Below the pieces are notes generated by a model. It was not told the origin of the DNA. It saw nothing but the letters and a program-made list of their open reading frames with translations, and searched no databases. The translations under genes were made by a program, and so were the position numbers. Positions 23,939 to 33,446 of a stretch of DNA of 64,000 nt are shown in pieces (positions within the stretch are counted from its first letter, which is position 1; every line of letters begins with the position of its first letter). Origin of the DNA: Methyloversatilis sp. (GTDB lineage Bacteria > Pseudomonadota > Gammaproteobacteria > Burkholderiales > Rhodocyclaceae); contig NZ_JAUYNV010000025.1 in assembly GCF_030698125.1 (NCBI RefSeq), forward strand, positions 1 to 64,000, written 5' to 3'.

Positions 23939-26032
23939 ATGAGTTCGGCCACTTCAGCCCAGCTGTTTTCCGAGCCGGAAAACGATCATCAGGTCATGGC
24001 TTCATGGGAACGCTTCCTGAACGGCGACGAAGGCGGCGCGGATGCCCTGCGCCGCCTGATTGATGATTCGTGGCGCCGCTGTCAGGGCGCCAGCGTCGAT
24101 CCGGCGATCTATCAGGCGCCGCCGCCGATCAAGGAAAATTCGCTGCACTCGCTGCAGACCGAATGCAGCGAACTGCTGACGGCGAGCACGCCGGTGATGG
24201 CCGCGGCGCGCGACTTCCTTGCGGAAACCGGCACGGTCATGGTGCTGACCGACCAGAGCGGAACGATCCTGAATCTCGAAGGCGACATGTCGACGCGTGG
24301 CGCCGCGGAGGACGTGCATCTGCTGTCCGGCGCCAACTGGAGCGAACTCGCCTGCGGCACCAACGCCATTGGAACCGCGCTGGCTGTCGGCCATGCCGTG
24401 CAGATTCATTCGGCGGAGCACTACTGCGCCGGCATCAAGCGCTGGTCCTGCGCGGCCACCGTGGTGCGCGACCCGTACGACAAATCCATCCTCGGTGTCG
24501 TCGATGTGTCGGCCCTGACCGAGTCCTACAACCGTCTCAGTCTCGCGCTGGTCCTCGCGACGGCGGGCCGCATCGAGAACCGGCTCGCCAAGCTGGAACT
24601 GGACATCCGCTACCGCCTGCTCGAAGAGTGCGTCGACCGGCTCGCCCGCCGGACCACCGATGGCGTCATTGTGTTCGACCGGCGCGGACGCGCCATCAAG
24701 TCCAACGGACGCTCGTCGACCATCATTGCCGATCTGGGCATCGACGCAGCTGCCGACGGCCCGGAAGGGCTGTCATCCATTTCCCTGCGCTGGAACAAGC
24801 GAAAGGATTCGCCCGAAGACCTGCCTGACTGGATACGCAGGGAATGGGTCGAGCCGGTCATCGAGAATGGCGAACACATCGGCAGCGTGCTCACCCTGCC
24901 CAACCGGCGTGGGTCGATGCTGGCCGGCAGCAGCCGCGGCAGTCTGTCCGCTGCCAGCGGCGACGCCGCCGACCAGCGCGGTTTCGAAAAGATCATCGGC
25001 AAATCGGATGTCCTGATGCAGGCAGTCGGCCGCGCGCAACAATTGGCGAAGTCTCGCGTGCCCGTGCTGCTGCTGGGAGAAACCGGCGTCGGCAAGGATG
25101 TGTTCGCGCGTTGCATCCATGAATCGGGGGCGTCGGAGGGGGCGCCATTCGTGGCGCTGAACTGCGGCGGTTTTTCGCGTGAATTGCTGTCCAGCGAACT
25201 GTTCGGTTACGCCGAGGGCGCCTTCACCGGTGCCCGGCAGGGCGGGGCCATCGGCAAGATAGAAGCCGCCAGCGGCGGCACCCTCTTTCTCGATGAAATC
25301 GGCGAAATGCCGCTCGATCTGCAGCCGCATTTCCTGCGTGTGCTCGAGGAGGGTGAGGTCTATCGCATCGGTGAAAACAAGCCGAGGAAGGTGAATTTCC
25401 GGCTCATTGCGGCAACGAACCGTGACCTGCGAAAGGAAATCCAGTCCGGTGGATTCCGCATGGACCTGTTTTACCGTGTGGCGGTCACCAGCATCAATAT
25501 TCCGTCGCTGCGGGACCGCAGTGACGACATCGCGTTGCTCGGCGAATACTTCCTGACGCAACTGTCGCAACGGCACGGCATGCCGCTGCGGACCTTGTCG
25601 CCAGCCGTTCTGACCGTATTGCAGCAGCACGCCTGGCCGGGAAACATCCGCGAGTTCCGCAACGTGATGGAAAGCATGTTGCTCACCTCGGGGAACACGG
25701 TGCTGGACGTGGACGACCTGCCGCCTCATGTGCTGTCGCCGCTGCCGGCTGCGTCAAGGTTGCCGGCGCCGTCCATTTCACCGAGTGGATCCGTCGCGGC
25801 AGGGCCGGTTGCAGACAGCGCCCCGTCCTTGACCAGTCTCGAAAATGCCGAACGCGAAGTGATCGTGACCGCGATCATCAAGCATGGCGGAAACATGACC
25901 GCCGCGGCGCGCGAAGCGGGCATCGCCAAGAGCACGCTCTACGTCAAGCTCAAGCGCTTCGGCATCGACGAGCGGCTGAAACGCTCCGGTCTGGACGGTC
26001 TCACGCGCGACCGGCAGGATACGGCGGTCTGA
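23939..26032 (+). CDS. AcoR-type sigma-54 activator, probable regulator of the carboxylase operon
   Basis: 697 residues from ATG 23939 (GGGAGG 6 nt upstream). An AcoR-type GAF sensor domain (about 60-200) contains NWSELACGTNAIGTAL and HYCAGIKRWSCAATVV. The AAA+ domain (about 350-580) has Walker A GETGVGKD, the sigma-54 contact loop GAFTGA, Walker [14 protein letters not shown] and a sensor arginine region. The Fis-type helix-turn-helix NMTAAAREAGIAKSTLYVKLKRF closes the protein. No receiver domain, so it senses a small molecule directly. Related activators control acetone carboxylase and acetoin operons. The sigma-54/IHF/UAS region at 19010-19123 is the obvious target. Confidence 0.93.
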   Translation: MSSATSAQLFSEPENDHQVMASWERFLNGDEGGADALRRLIDDSWRRCQGASVDPAIYQAPPPIKENSLHSLQTECSELLTASTPVMAAARDFLAETGTVMVLTDQSGTILNLEGDMSTRGAAEDVHLLSGANWSELACGTNAIGTALAVGHAVQIHSAEHYCAGIKRWSCAATVVRDPYDKSILGVVDVSALTESYNRLSLALVLATAGRIENRLAKLELDIRYRLLEECVDRLARRTTDGVIVFDRRGRAIKSNGRSSTIIADLGIDAAADGPEGLSSISLRWNKRKDSPEDLPDWIRREWVEPVIENGEHIGSVLTLPNRRGSMLAGSSRGSLSAASGDAADQRGFEKIIGKSDVLMQAVGRAQQLAKSRVPVLLLGETGVGKDVFARCIHESGASEGAPFVALNCGGFSRELLSSELFGYAEGAFTGARQGGAIGKIEAASGGTLFLDEIGEMPLDLQPHFLRVLEEGEVYRIGENKPRKVNFRLIAATNRDLRKEIQSGGFRMDLFYRVAVTSINIPSLRDRSDDIALLGEYFLTQLSQRHGMPLRTLSPAVLTVLQQHAWPGNIREFRNVMESMLLTSGNTVLDVDDLPPHVLSPLPAASRLPAPSISPSGSVAAGPVADSAPSLTSLENAEREVIVTAIIKHGGNMTAAAREAGIAKSTLYVKLKRFGIDERLKRSGLDGLTRDRQDTAV

Positions 26033-26286
26033 TCGCAAGCTGGCGCCGTCCGGCGACAGCCGGATGGTGCAGTCGCGCACTGCTGTAGCGGCCATGCGCA
26101 AGGCATGGACGGTCATCGACGGCCAACCTCGTCACCCAATTGCAACATTCACCCGGGAGAATCCGCTCTCGCGAATTGCGGTATTCCCGCGTCAGCGCTT
26201 CCCATCCGCGGCTCGCGGACCGGACACACCGCAGACTACGACGGACCGGTCTCGCGTCCAGACATTCACGACCGTTCAGGCGCTCC

Positions 26287-27084
26287 ATGAAAGAATCGCT
26301 CGCGCAGGAACAGGTCGACGTTCAACTGCTGCTGTTCACGATCGAAACGTCGATCCGGGTGGTCAAGCGCTTCCAGTTTTTCCTCTGGGCGCAGGGTTCG
26401 CTGCAGACATTCCTGCCGCACGAAACCCTGCTGTGCGCCTGTGGCGACCTCGAGCGCGGCAACTTCCGCGCGCTGGTGTTTTCGCGTTCGGTGCTGGCGC
26501 CGGAAATCGAGGCGCAGATGACCCATCCGGTCGACGGACTGATAGGACGTCTGGTCGAGGACTGGCGCAACGGCGCGCGCGAACCGCTGGCCCGCTCGAG
26601 CGGGCCGCGCAACCGCGACAGCAGCACGGCGCTGCTGCGCACGCTGGGCATCGAACATGCCCTGGCGCACGGCTGTCGCGAGGCACGCGGCGAGCAGTCC
26701 ACGTTCTTTGCGCTGCTCGGTGTGCCGGCGGCGCCGACCAGTCAGGACGCGCGCCACATCGAGCTGCTGATGCCCAACCTGCATCTGGCACTGCTGCGCA
26801 TCGTCGAGTTCGAGCGCGCCGAATCGGGGGAGCGCAATGGCGTTCGCCCGCCGCTGCAGGCGACGCTGAGCGGACGCGAACTGCAGGTGCTCGACTGGGT
26901 GCGCGAAGGCAAAACCAATCAGGAAATCGGGCAGATCCTCGACATCAGCCCGCTGACCGTGAAAAACCACATCCAGAAAATCCTGCGCAAGCTCGACGTG
27001 ACCAACCGCGCACAGGCGGTGGCGCGCGTCACTGCGCTGCGCGCACACGAAGGCGGCGCCGAAACGGCGCGGGACATGTCATGA
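26287..27084 (+). CDS. epsA: EpsA-type LuxR-family regulator (XrtB/PEP-CTERM-associated)
   Basis: 265 residues. The N-terminal domain begins with the EpsA pattern SIRVVKRFQFFLWAQGSLQTFLPHE (about 20-44). A C-terminal LuxR helix-turn-helix (about 195-250) reads LSGRELQVLDWVREGKTNQEIGQILDISPLTVKNHIQKILRKL. EpsA regulators usually sit beside exopolysaccharide and exosortase genes, but none is in the window. It overlaps the ankyrin gene (ATGA), so the pair is probably co-translated. The 254 bp upstream contain no motif I can support. Confidence 0.85.
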   Translation: MKESLAQEQVDVQLLLFTIETSIRVVKRFQFFLWAQGSLQTFLPHETLLCACGDLERGNFRALVFSRSVLAPEIEAQMTHPVDGLIGRLVEDWRNGAREPLARSSGPRNRDSSTALLRTLGIEHALAHGCREARGEQSTFFALLGVPAAPTSQDARHIELLMPNLHLALLRIVEFERAESGERNGVRPPLQATLSGRELQVLDWVREGKTNQEIGQILDISPLTVKNHIQKILRKLDVTNRAQAVARVTALRAHEGGAETARDMS

Positions 27085-27905
27085 AGAGGACGATATCGAT
27101 GCTGCAGCGTCAGACAATTTTCCTTCTGCTGGGGCTGTGGATGACCGGCGCGCAGGCGCAGGATGTGCCGCCCGAATGGCAGGGCCGCATCGCCGAGCCC
27201 GAGCGGCCGCGCGCCGCCGTGCCGGTGACCGCGCTTGAGTATGCGGACATCCGGCGCAGTGGTGCCGACGTCGATCCGCGCGCTTATCGTGCGGCGGATA
27301 TCGCGCTGCTCTCCGCTGCGCGTCGCGGTGAGTGGGTCACCGCAGCGAAACTGCTGAAGGCCGGTGCGCCGGCCAACGTACGAGACGTGTGGGGCGACAG
27401 CGTGCTGGTTCATGCCGCGGCGGCTGGCGAGACCGAATTCGTGCGCGCGCTGATCAACGCCGGCGCACACGTCGACCGGCGTGGTGCGAAAGGCTTCACG
27501 CCGCTGGGCGCGGCGGCGCTCGCCGGCCATCACAAGGTGGCCGAGTTGCTGGTGCGCGCAGGTGCCGACATCGACGCCAAAAGCTCGAACGGCCATACGC
27601 CGCTGATCGACGCGGTGATGCTCGACCGCAGCGAGGTGGTGGCCGTGCTGCTGCGCCACCGGCCGCAGTGGGAATTCCAGACCGAGCGCGAATTCGGCCG
27701 CCATGCGCTGTCGCTCGCCGCGTCCCTCGGTCATCTGAACGTGCTCGACCAGCTGCTGACGGCCGGTTTCGACCCCAACATCACCGACGGCGGCGGCTTC
27801 AACGCGCTGTACTGGGCGGTATTCAAGCGGCAGCGCCTGGCCGTGGCTCACCTGCTGGCGCTCGGCGCCGACCCGGGCGCAATGTCGACGGACATCTACG
27901 ACTGA
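27081..27905 (+). CDS. Secreted ankyrin-repeat protein
   Basis: 274 residues. Signal peptide ending GAQAQ-D (about residue 27). At least five ankyrin repeats span about 75-265, with typical GxTPLxxAxxxGHxxVVxxLLxxGAD spacing (for example KGFTPLGAAALAGHHKVAELLVRAGADI). It is a protein-binding scaffold expected in the periplasm. ATG 27081 overlaps the EpsA stop by 4 nt. Linking a LuxR regulator and a periplasmic ankyrin protein in one transcript is unusual; a function in envelope sensing or polysaccharide export is possible but not shown. Confidence 0.88.
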   Translation: MKRTISMLQRQTIFLLLGLWMTGAQAQDVPPEWQGRIAEPERPRAAVPVTALEYADIRRSGADVDPRAYRAADIALLSAARRGEWVTAAKLLKAGAPANVRDVWGDSVLVHAAAAGETEFVRALINAGAHVDRRGAKGFTPLGAAALAGHHKVAELLVRAGADIDAKSSNGHTPLIDAVMLDRSEVVAVLLRHRPQWEFQTEREFGRHALSLAASLGHLNVLDQLLTAGFDPNITDGGGFNALYWAVFKRQRLAVAHLLALGADPGAMSTDIYD

Positions 27906-28129
27906 CGAGCTGCGCCGGGCCGCACTTTCCCGGCTCCACCCGGCGATCCGGCCACCGTCGGCGCGTGTGCAGCCGTGCATGTCCAGCTGGACAAGGCGCC
28001 GGCTGGCCCGGGATGTTGCCCCGGTGATACCATCCGCTGTTATTTCCACGACCTGCGCGGCCTGCAAAACGATGCGTCCGGCACACCGTGGCGCGCTCTG
28101 AGCGGCCCGGGCTCCCAAGGCTTGAATTC

Positions 28130-30103
28130 ATGGTGTCTTCCAATTCGGTGGCGGAACACGTCCGTTCGGTTCACGCCATCATCAGCCGTCCGCAACGCCC
28201 GGCGGGCCACGAACTTGTGGCCCGCTCGTGGCTGCGCTGCTTTCACGAACTGGGGCTCGACCCGGCCGCCGAAGACAGCCCGCCGCCACTGGCGCCGCAG
28301 GCCTGGCGCGAGCGCGGCGACCGGCTGGGCGAAGTCATGGACAGCGCCATCCCGGAAATGCAGACGTTGCACCGCCAGCTCGACGACCCGCAGTCGGCAC
28401 TGGTTCTGGCCGACGCCGAGGGCGTCATCGTCAGCATCGTGCGTCACCCCGGCTTTGCGCGTGAAGCGTCGCTGCGCGGACTGGTTGAAGGCGCGCGCTG
28501 GAGCGAGGACGTGCAGGGCACGAATGGCATCGGCACCGTACTGGCCGAGCGCCATTCGCTGGTGATCGCGGGCCACGAGCACTTTTTTGCCCGCCATACA
28601 GACATGGTGTGCGCCGCGGCACCGATCTACGACGGCGTTGGCGAGGCGGCGGCGGTGCTTGCCGTGTGTTCGCTGGCTCCGGGCGGGGCACGCGCACTGC
28701 GTGCGCTGATCGAGCGCTCGGCGCGGGTGATCGAGCACCGCGCCTTCCGTGCCCGTCACGCCGCCGACTACATCATCCGCTTCCACGCCCATGCCGGCCG
28801 AGTCCTGACCGCGGTCGACGGCCTGCTCGCGCTGTCGCCCGAGGGTGAGGTGATCGAAGCCAATCACATCGCGTTCGAACTGCTGTCACCGGAAGGCGAA
28901 GCGCTGCTCGGACGCGAGGTGACCGAATTCTTCGGCCAGTCACTGCCGGAACTGCTGTCACGCACCTTCCGCGCCGGCTTTCATCCGCTCGCGTTGTCGA
29001 TGCCGCAGCACCAGACCTGGCATCTGCTGGCCCAGCAACCCTCGCGCACCCGCACGCAGAGCGGTACGCGCGCCAGCGATTCCGCATCGGCGGCGCAGGC
29101 GCTGGCCGAGCTGGACCTGGGCGACCTGCGCATGGCCGGCAATGTGCACAGCGCAATGCGCATCCTCGATCGCGACATTCCGCTGCTGATCGCCGGCGAA
29201 ACCGGCACCGGCAAGGAGGTGTTCGCACGCGCCTTTCACGCGTCGAGCCAGCGCGCGCGCGGGCCTTTCGTCGCGATCAACTGCGCGTCGCTGCCCGAAG
29301 CACTGATCGAATCCGAACTGTTCGGCTACAAGCAGGGCGCCTTCACCGGCGCCAATCGCGACGGCCGCCGCGGCAAGGTGCTGCAGGCCGACGGCGGCAC
29401 GCTGTTCCTCGATGAGATCGGCGACATGCCGCTGCAGTTGCAGGCACGCCTGCTGCGCGTGCTCGAAGAGCGCAAGGTGACACCGCTGGGTGGCGAGAAC
29501 GCGGTGCCGGTCGATCTGCAGCTGGTGTGCGCGACACACCGTGACCTGCGCGCCATGGTGCGCGACGGCAGCTTCCGCGAAGACCTGTACTACCGTCTGC
29601 GCGGCATGGAAATCAGTCTGCCGCCGTTGCGCGAGCGCACTGACCGCCGCTCGCTGATCGAGCGCTGCCTGAGCGAGGAAAGTGCCGGGCGCCACCCGCC
29701 GGTGCGCCTGGGCCATGCGGCGATGAATGTGCTCGACCGCTTCCGCTGGCCGGGCAATATCCGGCAGCTGCGCTATGTGCTGCGCACGCTGGTCGCGCTG
29801 TGCGACGGACCTGAAATCACGCTGCGCGACATGCCGGCCGAAATGCTGGATGCGCCCGAGCCGCCGCCCGCCATCGTCGCGCACGAAGCTGTGCACGAGA
29901 CGGCGGCTGTGCCGTCTGCACCGCCGAGCAACCTCAATCCGCTGCAGTCGGCCGAGCGCGATGCGCTGCTGGGCGAGTTGCGGCGACACCGCTGGAACAT
30001 CGCCGGGCTGGCGCGTGAGCTGGGCGTCAGCCGCAACACCATTTACCGCAAGATGAAACGGCTCGATATCGATACCGATGCGCAGGTGGGTGATGGCTTC
30101 TGA
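28130..30103 (+). CDS. AcoR-type sigma-54 activator upstream of C1 cofactor genes
   Basis: 657 residues from ATG 28130; the frame is open to GTG 28088, but no Shine-Dalgarno supports it. AcoR-type GAF domain (about 50-205, [31 protein letters not shown]), a PAS-like segment (about 215-290), and an AAA+ domain with [14 protein letters not shown] and [13 protein letters not shown]. The helix-turn-helix is [24 protein letters not shown]. It differs throughout from the activator at 23939. Its last 11 bp overlap afpA, so the regulator and the C1-cofactor genes share a transcript. The target is unknown; PQQ-dependent alcohol oxidation is a common AcoR-family target in such bacteria. Confidence 0.92.
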   Translation: MVSSNSVAEHVRSVHAIISRPQRPAGHELVARSWLRCFHELGLDPAAEDSPPPLAPQAWRERGDRLGEVMDSAIPEMQTLHRQLDDPQSALVLADAEGVIVSIVRHPGFAREASLRGLVEGARWSEDVQGTNGIGTVLAERHSLVIAGHEHFFARHTDMVCAAAPIYDGVGEAAAVLAVCSLAPGGARALRALIERSARVIEHRAFRARHAADYIIRFHAHAGRVLTAVDGLLALSPEGEVIEANHIAFELLSPEGEALLGREVTEFFGQSLPELLSRTFRAGFHPLALSMPQHQTWHLLAQQPSRTRTQSGTRASDSASAAQALAELDLGDLRMAGNVHSAMRILDRDIPLLIAGETGTGKEVFARAFHASSQRARGPFVAINCASLPEALIESELFGYKQGAFTGANRDGRRGKVLQADGGTLFLDEIGDMPLQLQARLLRVLEERKVTPLGGENAVPVDLQLVCATHRDLRAMVRDGSFREDLYYRLRGMEISLPPLRERTDRRSLIERCLSEESAGRHPPVRLGHAAMNVLDRFRWPGNIRQLRYVLRTLVALCDGPEITLRDMPAEMLDAPEPPPAIVAHEAVHETAAVPSAPPSNLNPLQSAERDALLGELRRHRWNIAGLARELGVSRNTIYRKMKRLDIDTDAQVGDGF

Positions 30104-30713
30104 TCCGCGGCTCGACCCGCAGTGGGACCCTCTTGAGCTGCTGCCAGACGCACGCATCGCGTGGGGGCTGACCGGTTCCGGACACTTCCTGAAAGAGTCG
30201 CTCGAACTGGCGGACGGCATGAACAGCATCGATCTGTTCATGACGCGCGCCGGCGAAGAAGTGCTCAACATGTACGGCTACCCGCTGGCCGACATGAAGA
30301 AGCGCTATCGCATCTTCCGCGACAACACCGCGAGCGCGGCGCCGGTCGGGCTGTTCTACCAGGGCCAGTACCACACCGTGGTGATCGCGCCGGCGACGTC
30401 AAACACCGTGGCCAAGTGCGCACTGGGCATTTCCGATACGCTGGTGAGCAATATCTTTGCGCAGGCCGGCAAGCTGCGCATTCCGACCATCGTGTTCGCG
30501 TGCGACAGCGAGCCGGTGGTGATCACCGAATCGCCCAGCGAATGGGTGACGCTGTACCCGCGCGCCATCGACCTCGCACACACCGCGACCCTCGGGACCT
30601 TCGAACACGTGACCGTGGTCGACAGCGTCGAGGCGCTGAACGCAGCGCTCAAGCGAAGATTGGCATGCCTGAAAACGACTCCGCCCGCTCCGTCGAACGC
30701 GTCCTCTTCCTGA
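30093..30713 (+). CDS. afpA: Archaeal-type flavoprotein of tetrahydromethanopterin metabolism (AfpA-like)
   Basis: 206 residues from ATG 30093 (AGGTGG upstream), preferred to ATG 30078. A flavodoxin-like/Dfp-type flavoprotein with LTGSGHFLKESLEL near the start, VIAPATSNTVAKCALGISDTLVSN (about 95-118) and VFACDS. The family includes dihydromethanopterin reductase (DmrB) of archaea and AfpA of methylotrophic bacteria, where it belongs to the H4MPT-linked C1 gene set. It overlaps the upstream activator gene and the downstream DUF6513 gene. Reduction of dihydromethanopterin to its active form is the likely role, by family. Confidence 0.82.
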   Translation: MASDPRLDPQWDPLELLPDARIAWGLTGSGHFLKESLELADGMNSIDLFMTRAGEEVLNMYGYPLADMKKRYRIFRDNTASAAPVGLFYQGQYHTVVIAPATSNTVAKCALGISDTLVSNIFAQAGKLRIPTIVFACDSEPVVITESPSEWVTLYPRAIDLAHTATLGTFEHVTVVDSVEALNAALKRRLACLKTTPPAPSNASSS

Positions 30714-32170
30714 CCGGGCATCTGGCGCAGAAAAGCCTGCACCGGATACTCGACGACATGCAGCCGCTGCCCTTCACGCCCGAGGTGCTGGACATCGGCA
30801 TCAATGTCGCCGGGCTGATGACGGCCGAACTGATCCGTCGCCGCCTGCCGGCGCCGGTCGCCGCCGACCGCATCATCGTGCCCGGCCGCTGCCGTGGCGA
30901 TCTCGAGGCGCTGGCGCAGCACTATGGCGTGCCGGTGCAGCGTGGGCCGGACGAACTGAAGGACCTGCCGCTGCACTTCGGGCGCAAGGCGAAGGTGGCC
31001 GACCTGTCGAAGCGCGACGTGCTGATCTTTGCCGAGATCGTCGATGCACCGCGGGTCGAAGTGGCCGCCGTCGTCGAACGCGCACAGCGCTACCGGCGCG
31101 ACGGGGCGGACGTGATCGACATCGGTTGCCTGCCCGACACCGATTTTCCGCATCTCGAAGACTGCGTGCGCGCACTCAAGGCCGAAGGTTTCCGCGTCAG
31201 CGTCGATTCGCTTGATCCGAAAGACCTGCTGCGCGGTGCCCATGCCGGCGCGGATTTCCTGCTCAGCCTGAAGGAAGACACGCTGTGGGTGGCCGACGAG
31301 GTCGACGCCACGCCGATCCTGATCCCGAACACGCCGGGCGACCTCGATTCACTGCGTCGTGCGATCGACCTGATGGTCGAGCGCGGCCGGCCTTTCTTCG
31401 CCGACCCGATACTGGAACCCATCCACTTCGGGCTGACCGCGTCCATCGTGCGTTTCCACGACCTGCGACGCAGCCACCCGGACATTCCGATGATGATGGG
31501 CGTGGGCAATCTGACCGAACTGACCGACGCCGACACCAGCGGCATCAATGCGCTGCTGATGGGCATCATTTCGGAGCTGCGCGTGGGCGCCATCCTCGCC
31601 ACCGAAGTCAGCCCGCATGCGCGGCGCGCCGTGCGCGAGGCCGACTGGGCGCGCCGCATCATGTTCGCTGCGCGCGAGGACAATGCGCTGCCGCGCGACT
31701 ATTCCGGTGCGCTGATGACCACGCATGCGCGCCGACCCTACACCGACACGCCGCAGGAAATCGTCGACGTGGCCGGCGCGGTGCGCGACCGCAATTTCCG
31801 CATCCAGGTTGCCGAGAACGGCGTGCACATTTACAACCGCGACGGCCACCAGGTCGCGACCGACCCGTTCGATCTGTACCCGAAGCTGGGCGTCGAGGAC
31901 GACGCCGGTCATGCGTTCTACCTCGGTGTGGAGCTGGCGCGCGCGCAGATCGCGTATCAGCTGGGCAAGCGCTACGCGCAGGATGAAGAGCTGGAGTGGG
32001 GCGCTGCGGTCGATCCGAAGCCGGTCGACCTGCAGGTGCATCGCGCGCCGGGCAGCACCACGAAGAAGAAGCCCAAGAGGGCCGCTGACCGGCTGGCCGA
32101 CGCACAACAAGGCAGCATGCCCGACGGCACACAGGATCCCGACCAGGACCGCATACAGGACACGCCATGA
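30665..32170 (+). CDS. DUF6513 dihydropteroate-synthase-related protein of H4MPT biosynthesis
   Basis: 501 residues from ATG 30665, overlapping afpA by 49 bp. The N-terminal domain (about 1-130) opens LFLTGHLAQKSLHRILDDM. A central pterin-binding TIM barrel (about 140-360) is related to dihydropteroate synthase: GADVIDIGCLPD, VSVDSLDPKD, ADPILEPIHFGL, PMMMGVGNLTELTDADTSGIN. The C-terminal tail is Lys-rich then Gln/Asp-rich and looks disordered. In methylotrophs this family is always found with H4MPT genes and probably takes part in pterin-arylamine condensation. The stop overlaps the next start (ATGA). Confidence 0.85.
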   Translation: MPENDSARSVERVLFLTGHLAQKSLHRILDDMQPLPFTPEVLDIGINVAGLMTAELIRRRLPAPVAADRIIVPGRCRGDLEALAQHYGVPVQRGPDELKDLPLHFGRKAKVADLSKRDVLIFAEIVDAPRVEVAAVVERAQRYRRDGADVIDIGCLPDTDFPHLEDCVRALKAEGFRVSVDSLDPKDLLRGAHAGADFLLSLKEDTLWVADEVDATPILIPNTPGDLDSLRRAIDLMVERGRPFFADPILEPIHFGLTASIVRFHDLRRSHPDIPMMMGVGNLTELTDADTSGINALLMGIISELRVGAILATEVSPHARRAVREADWARRIMFAAREDNALPRDYSGALMTTHARRPYTDTPQEIVDVAGAVRDRNFRIQVAENGVHIYNRDGHQVATDPFDLYPKLGVEDDAGHAFYLGVELARAQIAYQLGKRYAQDEELEWGAAVDPKPVDLQVHRAPGSTTKKKPKRAADRLADAQQGSMPDGTQDPDQDRIQDTP

Positions 32171-32730
32171 TCTGGGAAACCATACTCACCACCGTCGACG
32201 TGCAGGGTCGCACCCACGTCACGCCATTGGGCATCCGCGAGGAGCGCGGGCTCACCGTACTGTCGCCGTTCCGCCCGTCGTCCACGCTGGACAACGTGCT
32301 TGCCAACCGCGTGGCGGTGGTCAATTTCACCGACGATGTGCGCGTGTTCGCCGGGTGTCTGACCGGCCGGCGCGACTGGCCGGTTCAGCCCGGTGAACAA
32401 GTTGCCTGCGCGCGGCTGGTCAACACGCTGGCCCATCGCGAACTGGAACTGGTCGAGGTCGAGGAAGACGATGTCCGCCCGCGTCTTTACTGTCGCACCG
32501 TGCATGAAGCCAGTCATGGTGCGTTTCCCGGCTTCAACCGCGCACGATCAGCGGTGGTCGAAGCCGCCATCCTGGTCAGCCGTCTGCACATGTTGCCCAT
32601 CGAGAAGATCGATGCCGAGCTGGCCTATCTGCAGATTGCCATCGACAAGACCGCCGGCCCGGCCGAACGCGAGGCCTGGGGTTGGCTGATCGAGAAGATC
32701 GACGCCCATCGCGCCGGAGTGCAGTCTTGA
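32167..32730 (+). CDS. DUF447 family protein of the C1 cofactor cluster
   Basis: 187 residues. DUF447 proteins are flavin-reductase-like split-barrel proteins that occur with H4MPT or methylofuran genes in archaea and methylotrophs. Visible features are ILTTVDVQGRTHVTPLGIRE at the N-terminus, PFRPSSTLDNVLANRVAVVNFTDDVRVFAGCL (about 38-70) and NRARSAVVEAAILVSRLHMLP (about 132-152). Tight ATGA coupling to the DUF6513 gene and overlap with mfnB put all of them in one pathway. The exact reaction is not established. Confidence 0.82.
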   Translation: MIWETILTTVDVQGRTHVTPLGIREERGLTVLSPFRPSSTLDNVLANRVAVVNFTDDVRVFAGCLTGRRDWPVQPGEQVACARLVNTLAHRELELVEVEEDDVRPRLYCRTVHEASHGAFPGFNRARSAVVEAAILVSRLHMLPIEKIDAELAYLQIAIDKTAGPAEREAWGWLIEKIDAHRAGVQS

Positions 32731-33446
32731 TCCGCATGCTCGCCAGCGTGCGTGACCTGGCCGAGGCGCAGATCGTGCTCGACGCCGGCGTCGACCTGAT
32801 CGACCTGAAAAACCCTGCCGACGGCGCTCTCGGTGCACTGCCGGTCGATGTCATCCGCGCAGTCGTCGACTTCGTTGCCGGCCGCACGATTACCAGCGCC
32901 ACCGCCGGCAACATCGACCCGGATGCCAGCGAACTGCAGGCAGCGATGGCGCGCGTCGCGGCCACCGGCGTCGATTACGTGAAGGCCGGCCTGTTTCCGC
33001 GCGGCTGGGCGCACGGCGGGCGCGACTACGCCGGTGTGTTCGGCTGTCTCACCGGGCTGCAGGCGCTGCCCGGCGTACGCCGCATTGCGGTGCTGTTCGC
33101 CGATCTCGCGCCGCCGCTTGAACTGGTGGACGCGGTGGCCGAAGCCGGTTTCGACGGTGTCATGGTCGATACGGCGCTGAAGCAGGGCGCTAGCCTGTGC
33201 GATGTCGCGTCTTCCGGGTGGCTGGCAGATTTCATCGCACGCGCTCACGGCCGCGGCCTCATGTGCGGCCTGGCCGGGTCGTTGCGCATGGAGCACATCG
33301 ACGCAGTGGCGGCGCAGGCTCCGGACTACCTTGGCTTTCGCGGCGCGCTGTGTATCGGGGCCAAGCGCGGCAGCGAGCTCGACAGCGAAGCGGTGCGGCG
33401 CGTGCGCCAGAGGCTGCGCGCCATCGAGCACGACGCGGTCGTCTGA
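32727..33446 (+). CDS. mfnB: (5-formylfuran-3-yl)methyl phosphate synthase
   Basis: 239 residues from TTG 32727, which overlaps the previous stop and has GGAG 9 nt upstream; ATG 32736 is the alternative and would drop three residues. DUF556/MfnB TIM barrel making the furan precursor of methanofuran/methylofuran from glyceraldehyde-3-phosphate. Motifs: DAGVDLIDLKNPADGALGAL (about 19-38) with the Schiff-base Lys region, VDYVKAGLFP (about 88-97) and GVMVDTALKQG. The last ~12 codons are duplicated 251 bp downstream at 33662-33698. Confidence 0.87.
   Translation: MIRMLASVRDLAEAQIVLDAGVDLIDLKNPADGALGALPVDVIRAVVDFVAGRTITSATAGNIDPDASELQAAMARVAATGVDYVKAGLFPRGWAHGGRDYAGVFGCLTGLQALPGVRRIAVLFADLAPPLELVDAVAEAGFDGVMVDTALKQGASLCDVASSGWLADFIARAHGRGLMCGLAGSLRMEHIDAVAAQAPDYLGFRGALCIGAKRGSELDSEAVRRVRQRLRAIEHDAVV

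Noticed and set aside
28004-28020. Sigma-54 promoter upstream of the second AcoR-type gene
   Set aside because: TGGCCC and TTGCC are present but GG and GC are 11 nt apart, while 10 is required.
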